A stretch of 64,000 nucleotides of DNA from the NCBI GenBank assembly GCA_964398945.1, contig CAYNOT010000001.1:124001-188000 (forward strand), in the 5' to 3' direction. Source of the stretch: JBGTGG01 sp964398945 (GTDB lineage Bacteria > Bacteroidota > Bacteroidia > Cytophagales > Cyclobacteriaceae). A program made the position numbers and the translations under genes. The notes under the pieces were generated by a model that saw nothing but the letters and a program-made list of their open reading frames with translations, made no database searches and was not told the DNA's origin. How positions within the stretch are numbered: the first letter of the stretch is position 1; each line of letters opens with the position of its first letter. Below, piece after piece: positions 18,297 to 27,438 of the stretch.

Positions 18297-20957
18297 TTCA
18301 TATTTCAGTGTCTCTGCCGGATTCACCAACGATGCTTTTATCCCGTGATAACTCACCGTCAAAACTGCGATTACCAATCCTGATAAAATACTTATTGCAA
18401 AAATCCCCCATCCCACCGTAATCCGAAACTGAAAATCCGCCAGCCATTTATCCATACCATACCACGCCACCGGAACGGCCAATGAAAAAGCAATCAACGC
18501 ATACATAAAATATTCGCGGTTCAGCAAAAAGAAAATATTGCCGAGCTCTGCGCCCATGATTTTGCGGATGCCAATCTCTTTCGTTTTGTTCAGCGAATTA
18601 ATCCCCGACAACCCAAACAATCCCAAACAGGCAATTAAAATCGCCAGACCTGTTGATAAACTCATGATCTTCATCCACCGTTCATGCGATGCATATTGCT
18701 TTGCAACATCTTCATCCAGAAAAGAATATTCAAAGGGTTTGTTTGGATACAATTCCTTCCACGTGCTTTCCAACATTTTAATCGTTTCGGGAATATCCGT
18801 GGAAGAAACCTTTACCAACATGGTTGTTAAATACCCCACTCGCTCTTTGTCCATCGACAAAAACAACGGGCCAATTTCCTGCTCCAAGGAAAGGAAATGA
18901 TAATCCTTTACCACACCTATCACGGGCGATCCCAAACCGATACTATCTTCCCGCCAATTCAAATATTCTTCCAGCGGATTTTCCCAACCCATGTCGCGCA
19001 CCAGCGCTTCGTTCACAATAATGCCCACACTATCAGAAGCACGCGCAGGATCAAAGTTCCGCCCTTCCACCAATTCCAAATCCAACGTTGGAATGTATTC
19101 CGTATCCACCGCATACACATACGCAGCTTTTTGTTCCTCGCCAATCTTATATCCATACCGCGACCACCCATGGTTGAAAGAAGTGCTCGTACCCGCAACG
19201 GCCAACACCTCCGGTTCTTGCTCGAGGCGTGCGCGATAGGCTTCCACTGCATCATTTGAGTTTTGGTTCCAACCCATCTGCGTGGGGATCACCAACATCT
19301 GATCTTTATTGAAACCCAATTCTTTCGTAGAAATAAAATGCATCTGCTTATACATAATCACCGAACTGATAATCAAACATGCAGAAAGGAAAAACTGCAA
19401 CACCACCAAGGGTTTTGTAAATCCTGCACTAAATTTCGAAGACACATTTCCTTTTAAAATCGCGGCCGGTTTAAAGCGCGAAAGGAACAATGCCGGATAA
19501 CCGCCAGCAAGCACCCCAACAATGACAACCGTTCCTAAACACAACGCAATAAAATTGAAATTCAATATGTTCGCCAGTTCCAAATGTTTCAATGTAAAGT
19601 CATTGAAAACAGGAAGGAAAAGAACAACAAAGCAAACGCCCAGCAATGCAGAAACCAATGCGGTAATGATCGACTCAAGTCCAAATTGATAAAGGATCTG
19701 GTTTCGTTGTGCGCCAGCAGCTTTGCGAACACCCACTTCCATTCTGCGCGAAGCACTCGTAGTGAGCGCCAATGAAATATAATTAATACACGCAATCACC
19801 AGAATCAACAACGCAATCCCGCCAAGGATATACGAATACTTTGGATCACTTACTTTGTGCCATTGAATATCTTTGTTGAGATGGACACCCGGAAGTTGCG
19901 TAAACGTATATTCAAACATGACGACTTCATTCGGATCTATGCTGACTTCCTTTGCCCACTTATCCGCCCTTTCCTTCATGTACTTCTCTACTATCTTTGC
20001 CAAACTTTCAGCAAACGATTCAGCCGTTGAACCCGTATGCAATTGCACGAGTGTGTTCGTATTGAAGCTCCCCCAATTTGTTAAATTGCGTTCAAAGTGC
20101 GGACGGTTTTCTTGCGGTATTAAAATAGTATAATCAATACTGGAATTAAAAGGCGCGGGTTCAATCATACCTACCACAGTATACGACCGCTCCCCCTCCC
20201 GGTCCAAAACAATAGTCTTGCCGAGCGGGTCTTCCGATCCGAAATATTTGGTGGCAATAGCGGGGGTTAAAACAACTTCTTCTTTGGTTTGAAATATTTT
20301 ATCCGCATTGCCCGACAAAAGCGGGAAGGAAAACATTTTAAAAAAATCCGCATCCACATACGCTATCTTTTCCGTAAAGATTTTTTCGCCTACCATCATA
20401 ATGGCTTCATTGTCACCCGTAAAACGTGTGGCATATTGTACTTCCGGTACTTCTTCTTTCAAGGCAGGAAGCAAACCCGTTTGGAGGTAAGCCGATTGCC
20501 TGTACGGTTTTGCCGGATCGCGAAACCACGTATCGTAACTTTTTTCTTCCAGCCGATAGATGCGTTCTTTGTTTACATGGAACTGGTCGAAACTGCGTTC
20601 GTCTTCGATGAACAAATAAATCAACAGGCAAAACGCAATGCCGATGCTTAACCCAAAGGCATTGATGAAGGTGTACAACTTCCGTTTGCGCATGTTGCGC
20701 AGCGCTACTTTCGCGTAATTTCCCAGCATAATGGTATTGATCAATTGTGGTGTGAAGGAATTTCTAAGGATGATGCCCGGCCGAAAGAACCGCAGCACAT
20801 TGAATATAAACTTTCGTCTGGCGATGCGGATACCGTTCTTCTCCACATCTTCATCGAAGGCTTCCAGCAGATCGCCTTCCACACTTTCGTACAAGGCCGG
20901 TGGACAAAACCACCGGAGAAAGCGAAGCGGCCAGGTTGGAGGCGATTCCATTTTCAT
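18294..20957 (-). CDS. FtsX/MacB-type ABC transporter permease with permease-prefix domain
   Basis: Large inner-membrane permease of about 887 residues. The ATG at 20957 is chosen because it overlaps the PadR stop by 4 bp (ATGA); the frame extends 19 codons further upstream but without that coupling. The N-terminal prefix domain (PPTWPLRFLRWFCPP ... VEGDLLEAFDED) is followed by two repeats of a transmembrane helix, a MacB periplasmic core domain and an FtsX three-helix block. The C-terminus is NPAETLKYE, typical of the family. Families like this are linked to antimicrobial peptide or lipoprotein export and envelope stress, but no ATP-binding subunit is encoded nearby, so the partner must be elsewhere or absent. 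Co-transcribed with the PadR gene; its 3' end abuts a tandem repeat. Confidence 0.9.
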   Translation of the reverse strand: MKMESPPTWPLRFLRWFCPPALYESVEGDLLEAFDEDVEKNGIRIARRKFIFNVLRFFRPGIILRNSFTPQLINTIMLGNYAKVALRNMRKRKLYTFINAFGLSIGIAFCLLIYLFIEDERSFDQFHVNKERIYRLEEKSYDTWFRDPAKPYRQSAYLQTGLLPALKEEVPEVQYATRFTGDNEAIMMVGEKIFTEKIAYVDADFFKMFSFPLLSGNADKIFQTKEEVVLTPAIATKYFGSEDPLGKTIVLDREGERSYTVVGMIEPAPFNSSIDYTILIPQENRPHFERNLTNWGSFNTNTLVQLHTGSTAESFAESLAKIVEKYMKERADKWAKEVSIDPNEVVMFEYTFTQLPGVHLNKDIQWHKVSDPKYSYILGGIALLILVIACINYISLALTTSASRRMEVGVRKAAGAQRNQILYQFGLESIITALVSALLGVCFVVLFLPVFNDFTLKHLELANILNFNFIALCLGTVVIVGVLAGGYPALFLSRFKPAAILKGNVSSKFSAGFTKPLVVLQFFLSACLIISSVIMYKQMHFISTKELGFNKDQMLVIPTQMGWNQNSNDAVEAYRARLEQEPEVLAVAGTSTSFNHGWSRYGYKIGEEQKAAYVYAVDTEYIPTLDLELVEGRNFDPARASDSVGIIVNEALVRDMGWENPLEEYLNWREDSIGLGSPVIGVVKDYHFLSLEQEIGPLFLSMDKERVGYLTTMLVKVSSTDIPETIKMLESTWKELYPNKPFEYSFLDEDVAKQYASHERWMKIMSLSTGLAILIACLGLFGLSGINSLNKTKEIGIRKIMGAELGNIFFLLNREYFMYALIAFSLAVPVAWYGMDKWLADFQFRITVGWGIFAISILSGLVIAVLTVSYHGIKASLVNPAETLKYE

Positions 20958-21307
20958 TTTGAAGCAGACAACGAGGTGAGCACAGCAAACTTTAATTGCG
21001 GAATGAGCTTCCACAAATCCATGCGCGATTCCTTCATGGCGCGCAGCAGGGCGAGCCCGGAGTTGGTGATGGTGAAGATGCGTTTGCGCCTTCCGCCCCG
21101 CGCGTTGGTGGCTCCACCCATCACAGATTTTACAAGGCCTTTGTCCTCCAGTCGGTAGAGCGTTACGTGTACGGCACTAAGGTTGACCTCCCGCCCTACG
21201 CGGTCTGCAATTTCGGTGACGATGGCATTGCCGTACGCATCTTCTTGCAAGATGCCAACCATGGTGAGCACCAGTTCTTCAAACTCCCCTAAATAGTTTT
21301 TCTCCAT
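20954..21307 (-). CDS. PadR-family transcriptional regulator
   Basis: A 117-residue winged-helix repressor. It begins GEFEELVLTMVGILQEDAYGNAI and has the PadR wing AVHVTLYRLEDKGLVKSVMGG with the RGGRRKRIFTITNSG beta-hairpin, and a short C-terminal dimerisation helix. PadR proteins often repress an adjacent transporter gene. Here the stop overlaps the permease start by 4 bp, so regulator and permease form one operon and probably control their own transcription. The inducer is unknown. Family assignment is secure. Confidence 0.92.
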   Translation of the reverse strand: MEKNYLGEFEELVLTMVGILQEDAYGNAIVTEIADRVGREVNLSAVHVTLYRLEDKGLVKSVMGGATNARGGRRKRIFTITNSGLALLRAMKESRMDLWKLIPQLKFAVLTSLSASK

Positions 21308-21326
21308 TTGTATACAGATTGTAAAA

Positions 21327-21334
21327 CAAATATA
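21327..21334 (-). promoter_or_regulatory. Possible Bacteroidota -7 box for the padR-permease operon
   Basis: Reads TATATTTG on the minus strand, matching the Bacteroidota TAnnTTTG consensus, about 20 bp upstream of the padR start. No convincing -33 TTG element was found. GTATA-type sequences on both sides (21309-21314 and 21341-21346) could be part of a PadR operator. Confidence 0.3.
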
Positions 21335-21479
21335 CGGATTAGTATAACTTTTGTTAAAGAAATAATGGAAAAAGTTTAGAAGTGGGTTGGGAAATTGAAA
21401 AAGTGATTAGATTAGTGGTGAAGATACAGCGTGGTATGAACACCTTTGGTACGTAACACGGTTGTTGGCAGCCATTACA

Positions 21480-22199
21480 ATGAAGAGACTACATATAATT
21501 CTGACCTTGATGGTATTGATTCAATGCCAAACTAAAGTTGACAGCTTGAACGGACACTATGTCTCAATTGATAAATCAACAGGTGAAGAATACGAGACAT
21601 TGGACATAGTGGATTCATTAGTTTTAATTAACGCGGCTGTCGTTTTCTTAGATAACCGTGACACGATTGTCATTGACACAGAGACCAAGAAATTTGTGAG
21701 ATCCACTAGAGCAATGTTTCCAATTTTTGACTTCAAGGTAGTGGGCGACACAATTGAAATTCATTTTGAACATGACGCTGGACAAGATAAAATTAAGTTC
21801 ATAAAGGGACCTCAGTCAATTCCAGAAGATTCCTTTTCAACTAGCTTTATTGACGTTAATTTAGTTGACTATGATAGCGGGGAATTAATTCACCCCAATG
21901 ATTTTAAAATCAAAAATCTAACAATCGGACTTTTAAAAAATGGAATTAAATGGGGAGCCAGTGACTCTATCTACATTGAATTTGAAAACGAAATGTTTTT
22001 ACAGCGGAATGAATTGCCAAAATTGATTGAAAAGCTAATTCAGGACAATGACGACAAATTAATTTTATGTTTGAACTTTGATAAGCGAGTGCCAGAGTCA
22101 ATGTCGAGAGAAATAAGAGAGATTTTGAGCACAGGTATTGGTACATTGAAAACGACTGAATCAAGAAATAAGAAGAACGAAATAGTTTACGTGAAGTAA
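21480..22199 (+). CDS. Hypothetical lipoprotein, ExbD-like C-terminal half possible
   Basis: No family recognised. The ATG at 21480 gives a lipoprotein signal (MKRLHIILTLMVLIQC, Cys about residue 16) and is preferred to the ATG at 21462. The 239-residue mature protein is acidic and rich in beta-strands. The last third (KLILCLNFDKRVPESMSREIREIL) resembles the final strand-helix of ExbD/TolR-type domains, a weak resemblance. The base composition is AT-rich compared with flanking genes. The sequence after its stop (AACAAACACTGACAAAAAC) nearly repeats after the stop of the next gene, suggesting both were acquired as similar cassettes. Confidence 0.65.
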   Translation: MKRLHIILTLMVLIQCQTKVDSLNGHYVSIDKSTGEEYETLDIVDSLVLINAAVVFLDNRDTIVIDTETKKFVRSTRAMFPIFDFKVVGDTIEIHFEHDAGQDKIKFIKGPQSIPEDSFSTSFIDVNLVDYDSGELIHPNDFKIKNLTIGLLKNGIKWGASDSIYIEFENEMFLQRNELPKLIEKLIQDNDDKLILCLNFDKRVPESMSREIREILSTGIGTLKTTESRNKKNEIVYVK

Positions 22200-22325
22200 C
22201 AAACACTGACAAAAACTGAATGATCGTTTGACATACTCTGTATTTGCAGAAAACTGTTTCACATAGTAAGAATTTTCAAGCAACTTATTCTTTATTTTCG
22301 TAACGTTAATTCATAAATGCGATAG

Positions 22326-23171
22326 ATGAAAAGAGAGCTTATATCCAAATTACACAGCAGTTTTGAGTTAGCTGCTAACCAAAGTGATGACGTTGAGTTT
22401 TGGCTTGCAAGGGATTTGCAGGAACTTTTGGGTTATTCCAAATGGGAAAACTTTGTAAAAGTTGTTGACAAAGCGAAAATCGCTTGCACTAACGCTAAAC
22501 AAGAGGTTTCAGACCATTTTCTTGACGTCAGGAAAATGGTTGATTTAGGTTCGGGTGCGAAGCGGGAAATTGAGGATATAATGCTCACGAGATACGCTTG
22601 TTATCTGATTGCTCAAAATGGCGACCCACGCAAAGATGAAATTGCTTTTGCAATGAACTACTTTGCCGTTCAGACACGAAAACAAGAACTTTTAGAACAA
22701 CGCTTAAAAGAATGGGAACGCTTACAGGCAAGAGAAAAACTGACTGTTTCCGAAAAAGAACTTTCGGGACTAATTTTTCAAAAAGGTATTGACAATGCAG
22801 GTTTCGGACGAATAAGAAGCAAAGGCGACCAAGCATTATTTGGTGGAAAAACAACATTGGATATGAAAGCCAAATTAGGAATTACCGACAACAGGCCGCT
22901 TGCGGATTTTCTACCGACCATAACCATAAAAGCGAAAGATTTTGCTAACGAATTGACAAACGTAAATGTCCGCAAAAACGATTTAAAAACGGAAAACGAC
23001 ATCACAACCGAACACGTCAAAAATAACAAAGATGTGAGAGGACTTTTATTGAAAAGCGGTATCCAACCTGAAAGTTTACCGGCAGAAGTAGATATAAAGA
23101 AAGTTGAACGCAAAGTAAAAGCGGAGGGCAAAAAATTAGCGAAAGACACGAAAAAACTGAAAAAGAAGTAA
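22326..23171 (+). CDS. dinD: DNA-damage-inducible protein D (DinD), BRO-N domain
   Basis: DinD-family protein of 281 residues. The BRO/Bro-N-type N-terminal domain (VEFWLARDLQELLGYSKWENF) is followed by the conserved HFLDVRKMVDLGSGAKREIEDIMLTRY and YLIAQNGDPRK segments, then a coiled and basic C-terminus ending in a Lys-rich tail. E. coli DinD inhibits RecA filament activity and is SOS-induced. Stand-alone copies in other bacteria are frequently carried on mobile or defence islands, and the AT-rich context and shared downstream sequence with the preceding gene fit that. No LexA-type box was recognised in the 126-bp leader. Confidence 0.9.
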   Translation: MKRELISKLHSSFELAANQSDDVEFWLARDLQELLGYSKWENFVKVVDKAKIACTNAKQEVSDHFLDVRKMVDLGSGAKREIEDIMLTRYACYLIAQNGDPRKDEIAFAMNYFAVQTRKQELLEQRLKEWERLQAREKLTVSEKELSGLIFQKGIDNAGFGRIRSKGDQALFGGKTTLDMKAKLGITDNRPLADFLPTITIKAKDFANELTNVNVRKNDLKTENDITTEHVKNNKDVRGLLLKSGIQPESLPAEVDIKKVERKVKAEGKKLAKDTKKLKKK

Positions 23172-23373
23172 CAAATAGACTGACAAAAACCCAACCCGTT
23201 ACCGCCAGTGCAAAAAAAAAACGAATATGTGCATAGATTTGAGCATTGTCTATACAGATTGATTTTTAAATGTATAGATTTTGTCGATTTCTTTACAAAA
23301 GGTATTCACCCATTGTTCATCAGAAGCATATCCTATTCACAAGAACTATTGTAAATTTGAGAAACGAAAGTTT

Positions 23374-23715
23374 ATGACGTTATATTTTATCTTAGGGGTC
23401 GTATTGCTCACAATCGGCCTATTGCTTAAGTACGGTAAAATTCGAAAAAATTACCTCGTTGGTTATCGTACTTTCCGATCAATGAAAAACAAAACAAATT
23501 GGGAATTTGCCAACGCCCTTATGGCCAATTATTCAATTATTATTGGGGTGTTATCAACTATAACAGGTTTGATTGGTTGGTACCTTGATCTAAACAGTAA
23601 GTATGTAATTTACCTTACCATGGGGCTATTGATAGTGAGCCTTATAATAACCGAAATTCGTCTCTATAAATTTGATGAGCTAAGTCAAGAAAAAGAAAGG
23701 GGTAAATCTATCTAG
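23374..23715 (+). CDS. SdpI-family membrane protein
   Basis: About 113 residues starting at the ATG at 23374, which puts a transmembrane helix at the N-terminus (LYFILGVVLLTIGLLL); the frame opens 31 codons earlier but without membrane character. The family signature VGYRTFRSMKNKTNWEFANAL is followed by two more helices (about residues 50-68 and 77-95). In Bacillus SdpI is the immunity protein against the SdpC toxin and a signal sensor; the short single-domain Bacteroidota homologues have no proven role. Last of three AT-rich small genes before a repeat cluster. Confidence 0.85.
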   Translation: MTLYFILGVVLLTIGLLLKYGKIRKNYLVGYRTFRSMKNKTNWEFANALMANYSIIIGVLSTITGLIGWYLDLNSKYVIYLTMGLLIVSLIITEIRLYKFDELSQEKERGKSI

Positions 23716-24042
23716 GACTAATCAACATCAACGTATGTAGATTGCCCCCGGCATAAATGCCGGGGGCAATCTAAAAAAAACCAACGGGCTTTAGCCCAAC
23801 CATTTTGGCCAAAGCCAATACCTTCCCCATCCCCCACCCCGACCTAAAGGTCGGGGCTATGCACACGCATGAAACAGGATTCATATTTTTCAATTAGATT
23901 TGAATAAACAGTTCAAAAAAATATCGTTGTGAAAAATCTTATGCCACGTTATATTATTAGACTGAAAGGTTGATGGTATTGGCAAAACCAAATTGCCCCT
24001 TTTTCACCTTTATCCAGTACATTTACTGAAAAACCAAAGGGA
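23716..24042. other. Gap of 327 bp holding hairpin repeats
   Basis: The first part (23739-23856) is the dispersed hairpin module listed separately; the remainder (23857-24042) contains the leader of the sensor-kinase gene and the sequence ATGCCACG at 23941-23948, which also occurs at a corresponding place (27,417) downstream of the second copy of the module. Confidence 0.6.
23739..23856. repeat. Dispersed multi-hairpin module, copy 1
   Basis: Three hairpins in a row: 16-bp perfect arms AGATTGCCCCCGGCAT / ATGCCGGGGGCAATCT with loop AA (23739-23772); GGGCTTTAGCC (23786-23796) with GGCCAAAGCC (23807-23816); and CCCCGACC/GGTCGGGG with loop TAAA (23837-23856). The first two are repeated in the same order and orientation at 27,181-27,256. 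No T-run follows, so the module is not a simple terminator. It looks like the REP-type elements spread by RAYT transposases. Confidence 0.8.
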
Positions 24043-26754
24043 ATGGATGTTAGTCCTTTATCAAGCGGAATCATTTGTAGGGTTTTGATGCTCATCCTGA
24101 GTTGCTCTTCAGTTGTTTCGTTTGCACAAACGAGGGAAATAGATTTACTAACAGCGACAATCCAAAAATCAAAAGACGACAAGGAAAAGTCAGATTTATG
24201 TAGTCAGCTTGCAGATAAGCTCTATGGACATGATTTTGAAAAAGCCCTGGTCTATGCAAACCAGGCATTGAAGCTTGCCGGAAACTCCAATTACAAGCGT
24301 GGACAAGCGCATGCCTTGACGTCAATTGGAATGTACCATTATTACAATGGCGACTACAATCAAGCCTTAAGATTATACCACGAGGCACTTGAAGCCATTA
24401 AGGGGGAAGAATCAGAAGATTTTCCGGTAAGGACATTTTTCAGGTTGGGTGTCCTGTATCGGCAACAGGCATTCTATGATTCAGCGATTTACTATTTTGA
24501 CAAGGCCGGCGACATCCTGAAACATCAAAAAACAGGATTATTGCACGCATCGTTGTATGCCAGCCGGGGCAAATTGGAAGATTTACTCTCAAGGAATAAC
24601 GAGGCGCTAAGCCTGTTAAAAAAATCCCTGTCCATCCGGATGCAATATTCCGACAGCGTAAAAATTTCAGACACATGGTGCGATATCGGTGTTGTATACA
24701 CCCACATGTCCAACTACGATTCGGCAGAATACTGTTATTCAATGGCCGATAAATTCCTGAACAAGATCGATGATCCTGAGACGTATGTGCATCTTCGATT
24801 AAGCCGGGGTGAGACGGCCTTTGCAAGGGGCGATTTCAATCACGCTATTGAGAATTATACCACAGCATTAAATGCCTTGAAGAACAATACGTATAAACGA
24901 TACTATTCTATCATACTCTTCAAGATTGGTGAACTGTATGAAAACCAGGGGGCGTACCATACCGCATACGATTACCTGTTTAGTGCATTGAAGGAATTTG
25001 AAAAGACAAATGCCCGGTGGGATATGGCAAGGGCCTATTCACAAATCGGCTGGTGCTATAACTACCTGGAGAATTACCCCCTGGCACTTGAAAATGCCAA
25101 CAACTCATTAAGGATTGCCGAACAGATCAGGGATTCGGCCAGCATGGGCCAAAACCTGAACCTTATCGGATACACGTATTACAAAACGAAGAAATACGAT
25201 GAAGCGCTTCACTCTTTTGAACAGGCTTTATCCATTCGTAAAAAAATAGGCCATTGGTGGGGCGTTTCATTTACACTTTACAATACAGGGCTCACGTACC
25301 TGGCACTTGGACAGACCGATAAGGCGTTCGATTTATTCATGCAGTCCCTTGAAATTGATGAAAGGATCGGGAAAAAGGTGGGCATCATTTTTACAAGCAA
25401 TGAACTCGGCTATCAATATGCCAAACAAGGGGAATTCTCCAAAGCATCCTATTATTTGGCCAAGGCCAATGAACTGGCCTCATCAATACCGGTGCAACCC
25501 CAATTATTGGTCAACTACAAAAATTATATATTCCTTTATGAACAACAAAACGACAACGTCAAAACCATAAAGTATTTTAAGTTATACACAGCGTTGAAAG
25601 ACAGTTTGGGCAATGAGGTTAACGCAAGCCGTATATCCAAGGCAGACGCCCTTTTCCAACTTCAGAAAAAGGCTGCAGAGGTTGAACTGGTCAACAAGGA
25701 AAATGAACTAAACCAGGAAAAAATCAAGACACAACAAACCGAAATAAAGTCTCAGCAACGCGTAATTGTCATTGTATCCGTGTGCTTGTTTATCCTGTTT
25801 GTCTTATCGGTAGTGATCTACCAACTGTTCAAATCCAACCAGAAGGCCAAGGAAATATTACGGGCCCAGAACGAGGAAATTGCTGAACAGAAGGAAGAGT
25901 TGCAAGCCCAGTCGGAGGAATTAACAGAGTCAAATCAAAAATTATATTCTTTGAACACCGAGCTCAGGGAGAAAAACGATGAAATAGAAACCCAGGGGGA
26001 AAGGATCAAAGAGACGAACGAAAAGCTGGAAGCAATCAACAATGAACTTGAGCAACGGGTTGAGGACCGGACGACCCAATTGAACAAAGCCTACAATGAG
26101 CTGGAAACATTTTTCTACCGGACATCACATGATTTCAGACGGCCACTTACTACCTATCTGGGCTTGGCTGAAATTGCAAACGCAACAATCAAAGACAAAC
26201 ACGCCATCGAACTTTTTGAGAAAGTACGGGAAACAACCATAAACCTGGATAGCATGCTGATCAAGCTCCAGTCAATCAGCAATGTTGACTATGAGGATAA
26301 TTTTCAAGAGTTTTCGTTACCGGAATTACTGACAAAGTGTTTGGAAGGGCAAAAGTTAAAAATTGAACGCAAAGGGATTAAAGTAATAATGAATAGCGAA
26401 GTTACGTTGGTAAAGACAAGTGAGCATTTATTTAAAACAGCCCTTGAGAACTTAATTGAAAACGCAGTCCATTTCAATTCACCGATAAACCCATATCTAA
26501 GTATCCATGCTGTCCAGTCCAATTCAAGTATAAATGTTATCGTTGAAGATAATGGACAGGGCATATCAACGACCGTTCAGCATAAAATATTTGAAATGTA
26601 TTTTCGTGGGAACGACAACTCAAAAGGAAACGGGCTTGGGCTTTATATCGCAAAACGGGCAGTTGAAAAGCTGGGCGGTAAAATATCGTTCATAAGCAGG
26701 CTAAACGAAGGGACCTCTTTCAATATCACGATTCCAATAAACCATAACCAATGA
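24043..26754 (+). CDS. TPR-repeat sensor histidine kinase
   Basis: Membrane-bound kinase of 903 residues. A signal peptide or first helix (about residues 10-28) is followed by about twelve TPR repeats (residues 45-540) outside the membrane, one transmembrane helix near 576-598 and a long coiled coil (600-690, rich in QEEL/NEE heptads). A HisKA-type domain follows with the phospho-acceptor His696 in SHDFRRPLTT, then a HATPase domain with N-box ENAVHF, DNGQGI and GLGLYIAKRAV. The partner response regulator is not adjacent, so it is an orphan in this window. Flanked by two copies of the dispersed hairpin module. Confidence 0.92.
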   Translation: MDVSPLSSGIICRVLMLILSCSSVVSFAQTREIDLLTATIQKSKDDKEKSDLCSQLADKLYGHDFEKALVYANQALKLAGNSNYKRGQAHALTSIGMYHYYNGDYNQALRLYHEALEAIKGEESEDFPVRTFFRLGVLYRQQAFYDSAIYYFDKAGDILKHQKTGLLHASLYASRGKLEDLLSRNNEALSLLKKSLSIRMQYSDSVKISDTWCDIGVVYTHMSNYDSAEYCYSMADKFLNKIDDPETYVHLRLSRGETAFARGDFNHAIENYTTALNALKNNTYKRYYSIILFKIGELYENQGAYHTAYDYLFSALKEFEKTNARWDMARAYSQIGWCYNYLENYPLALENANNSLRIAEQIRDSASMGQNLNLIGYTYYKTKKYDEALHSFEQALSIRKKIGHWWGVSFTLYNTGLTYLALGQTDKAFDLFMQSLEIDERIGKKVGIIFTSNELGYQYAKQGEFSKASYYLAKANELASSIPVQPQLLVNYKNYIFLYEQQNDNVKTIKYFKLYTALKDSLGNEVNASRISKADALFQLQKKAAEVELVNKENELNQEKIKTQQTEIKSQQRVIVIVSVCLFILFVLSVVIYQLFKSNQKAKEILRAQNEEIAEQKEELQAQSEELTESNQKLYSLNTELREKNDEIETQGERIKETNEKLEAINNELEQRVEDRTTQLNKAYNELETFFYRTSHDFRRPLTTYLGLAEIANATIKDKHAIELFEKVRETTINLDSMLIKLQSISNVDYEDNFQEFSLPELLTKCLEGQKLKIERKGIKVIMNSEVTLVKTSEHLFKTALENLIENAVHFNSPINPYLSIHAVQSNSSINVIVEDNGQGISTTVQHKIFEMYFRGNDNSKGNGLGLYIAKRAVEKLGGKISFISRLNEGTSFNITIPINHNQ

Positions 26755-26788
26755 TGGCAACGCAAGGCAAACTGAAATAATACGGCTT

Positions 26789-27166
26789 ATGAAATTTTAC
26801 ACTTCAATTCCGAAAGGACTAAAACCCTATTACGATAATGAATTAAACAATTATCGAGTCGAATACTCGAACGGAAATTTAAAAAGTGCTTGGAATCATT
26901 TGGAACGAGCGCATATAATTGGGCAAAAGTATCCTTATACCCATAGCTATGTCCATTGGAAAATGCTTCAGTTCGGATTTAAAATCAAAAACAGCAAAGA
27001 AATACTCGGTCAAATTCCACGATTGATTTTTGGCGGAATAAAATCGTTCGTTGGGAAAATTCCAGTTGGAAATCCAGGTGGTGCGAATGTTCCGCCTTTA
27101 AAACCATTTCCCATTGAAGAGGAGTTGCAGAATATTTTTACTGAAGCCGGAGTAAGTATAGACTGA
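26789..27166 (+). CDS. DUF3703-family protein
   Basis: Small 125-residue soluble protein of the DUF3703 family: a helical N-terminus with HLERAHIIGQKYPYTHSYVHWKMLQFG, then a hydrophobic IPRLIFGGIKSFVGKIPVGNPGGANV segment and a short tail. The family is of unknown function and in other bacteria is often linked to heavy-metal or mercury resistance clusters (stated from recollection of the family). Here it follows the sensor kinase at 34 bp and could be co-transcribed. Confidence 0.75.
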   Translation: MKFYTSIPKGLKPYYDNELNNYRVEYSNGNLKSAWNHLERAHIIGQKYPYTHSYVHWKMLQFGFKIKNSKEILGQIPRLIFGGIKSFVGKIPVGNPGGANVPPLKPFPIEEELQNIFTEAGVSID

Positions 27167-27180
27167 TGAAAAACAGGTTA

Positions 27181-27256
27181 GCCCCGGCATTTATGCCGGA
27201 GGCAATCGAAATAAAACCCACACGGGCTTTAGCCCAAACCATTTTGGCTAAAGCCC
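27181..27256. repeat. Dispersed multi-hairpin module, copy 2
   Basis: GCCCCGGCAT (27181-27190) pairs with ATGCCGGAGGC (27193-27203) around TT. GGGCTTTAGCC (27224-27234) pairs perfectly with GGCTAAAGCCC (27246-27256). Order, spacing and orientation match copy 1 at 23,739; the third hairpin of copy 1 (CCCCGACC) is replaced here by a different CCTGCC-TTTC-GGCA sequence. Confidence 0.8.
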
Positions 27257-27438
27257 ATACGTTCCTGCCTTTCGGCAAATTGCATCGCGCATATCCAATC
27301 CCGTTGATTCTTCGCAAAAAAAATTAAAATAGACATGAAGCGCGAAGCAAATTATTTGTCTTACCTTACAATCGGTTCGTTCTGCCTTATACAAAATAGC
27401 CAAGGTTGTAAAATCCATGCCACGCAAATATTTATAAG

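Noticed and set aside
23739..23772. Terminator of the SdpI-family gene
   Set aside because: Perfect 16-bp stem but followed by an A-run rather than a T-run on the + strand.
23739..27256. Composite transposon
   Set aside because: The two modules have no transposase gene, no target-site duplication was found, and they are in direct orientation and only partly identical; treated as dispersed repeats.
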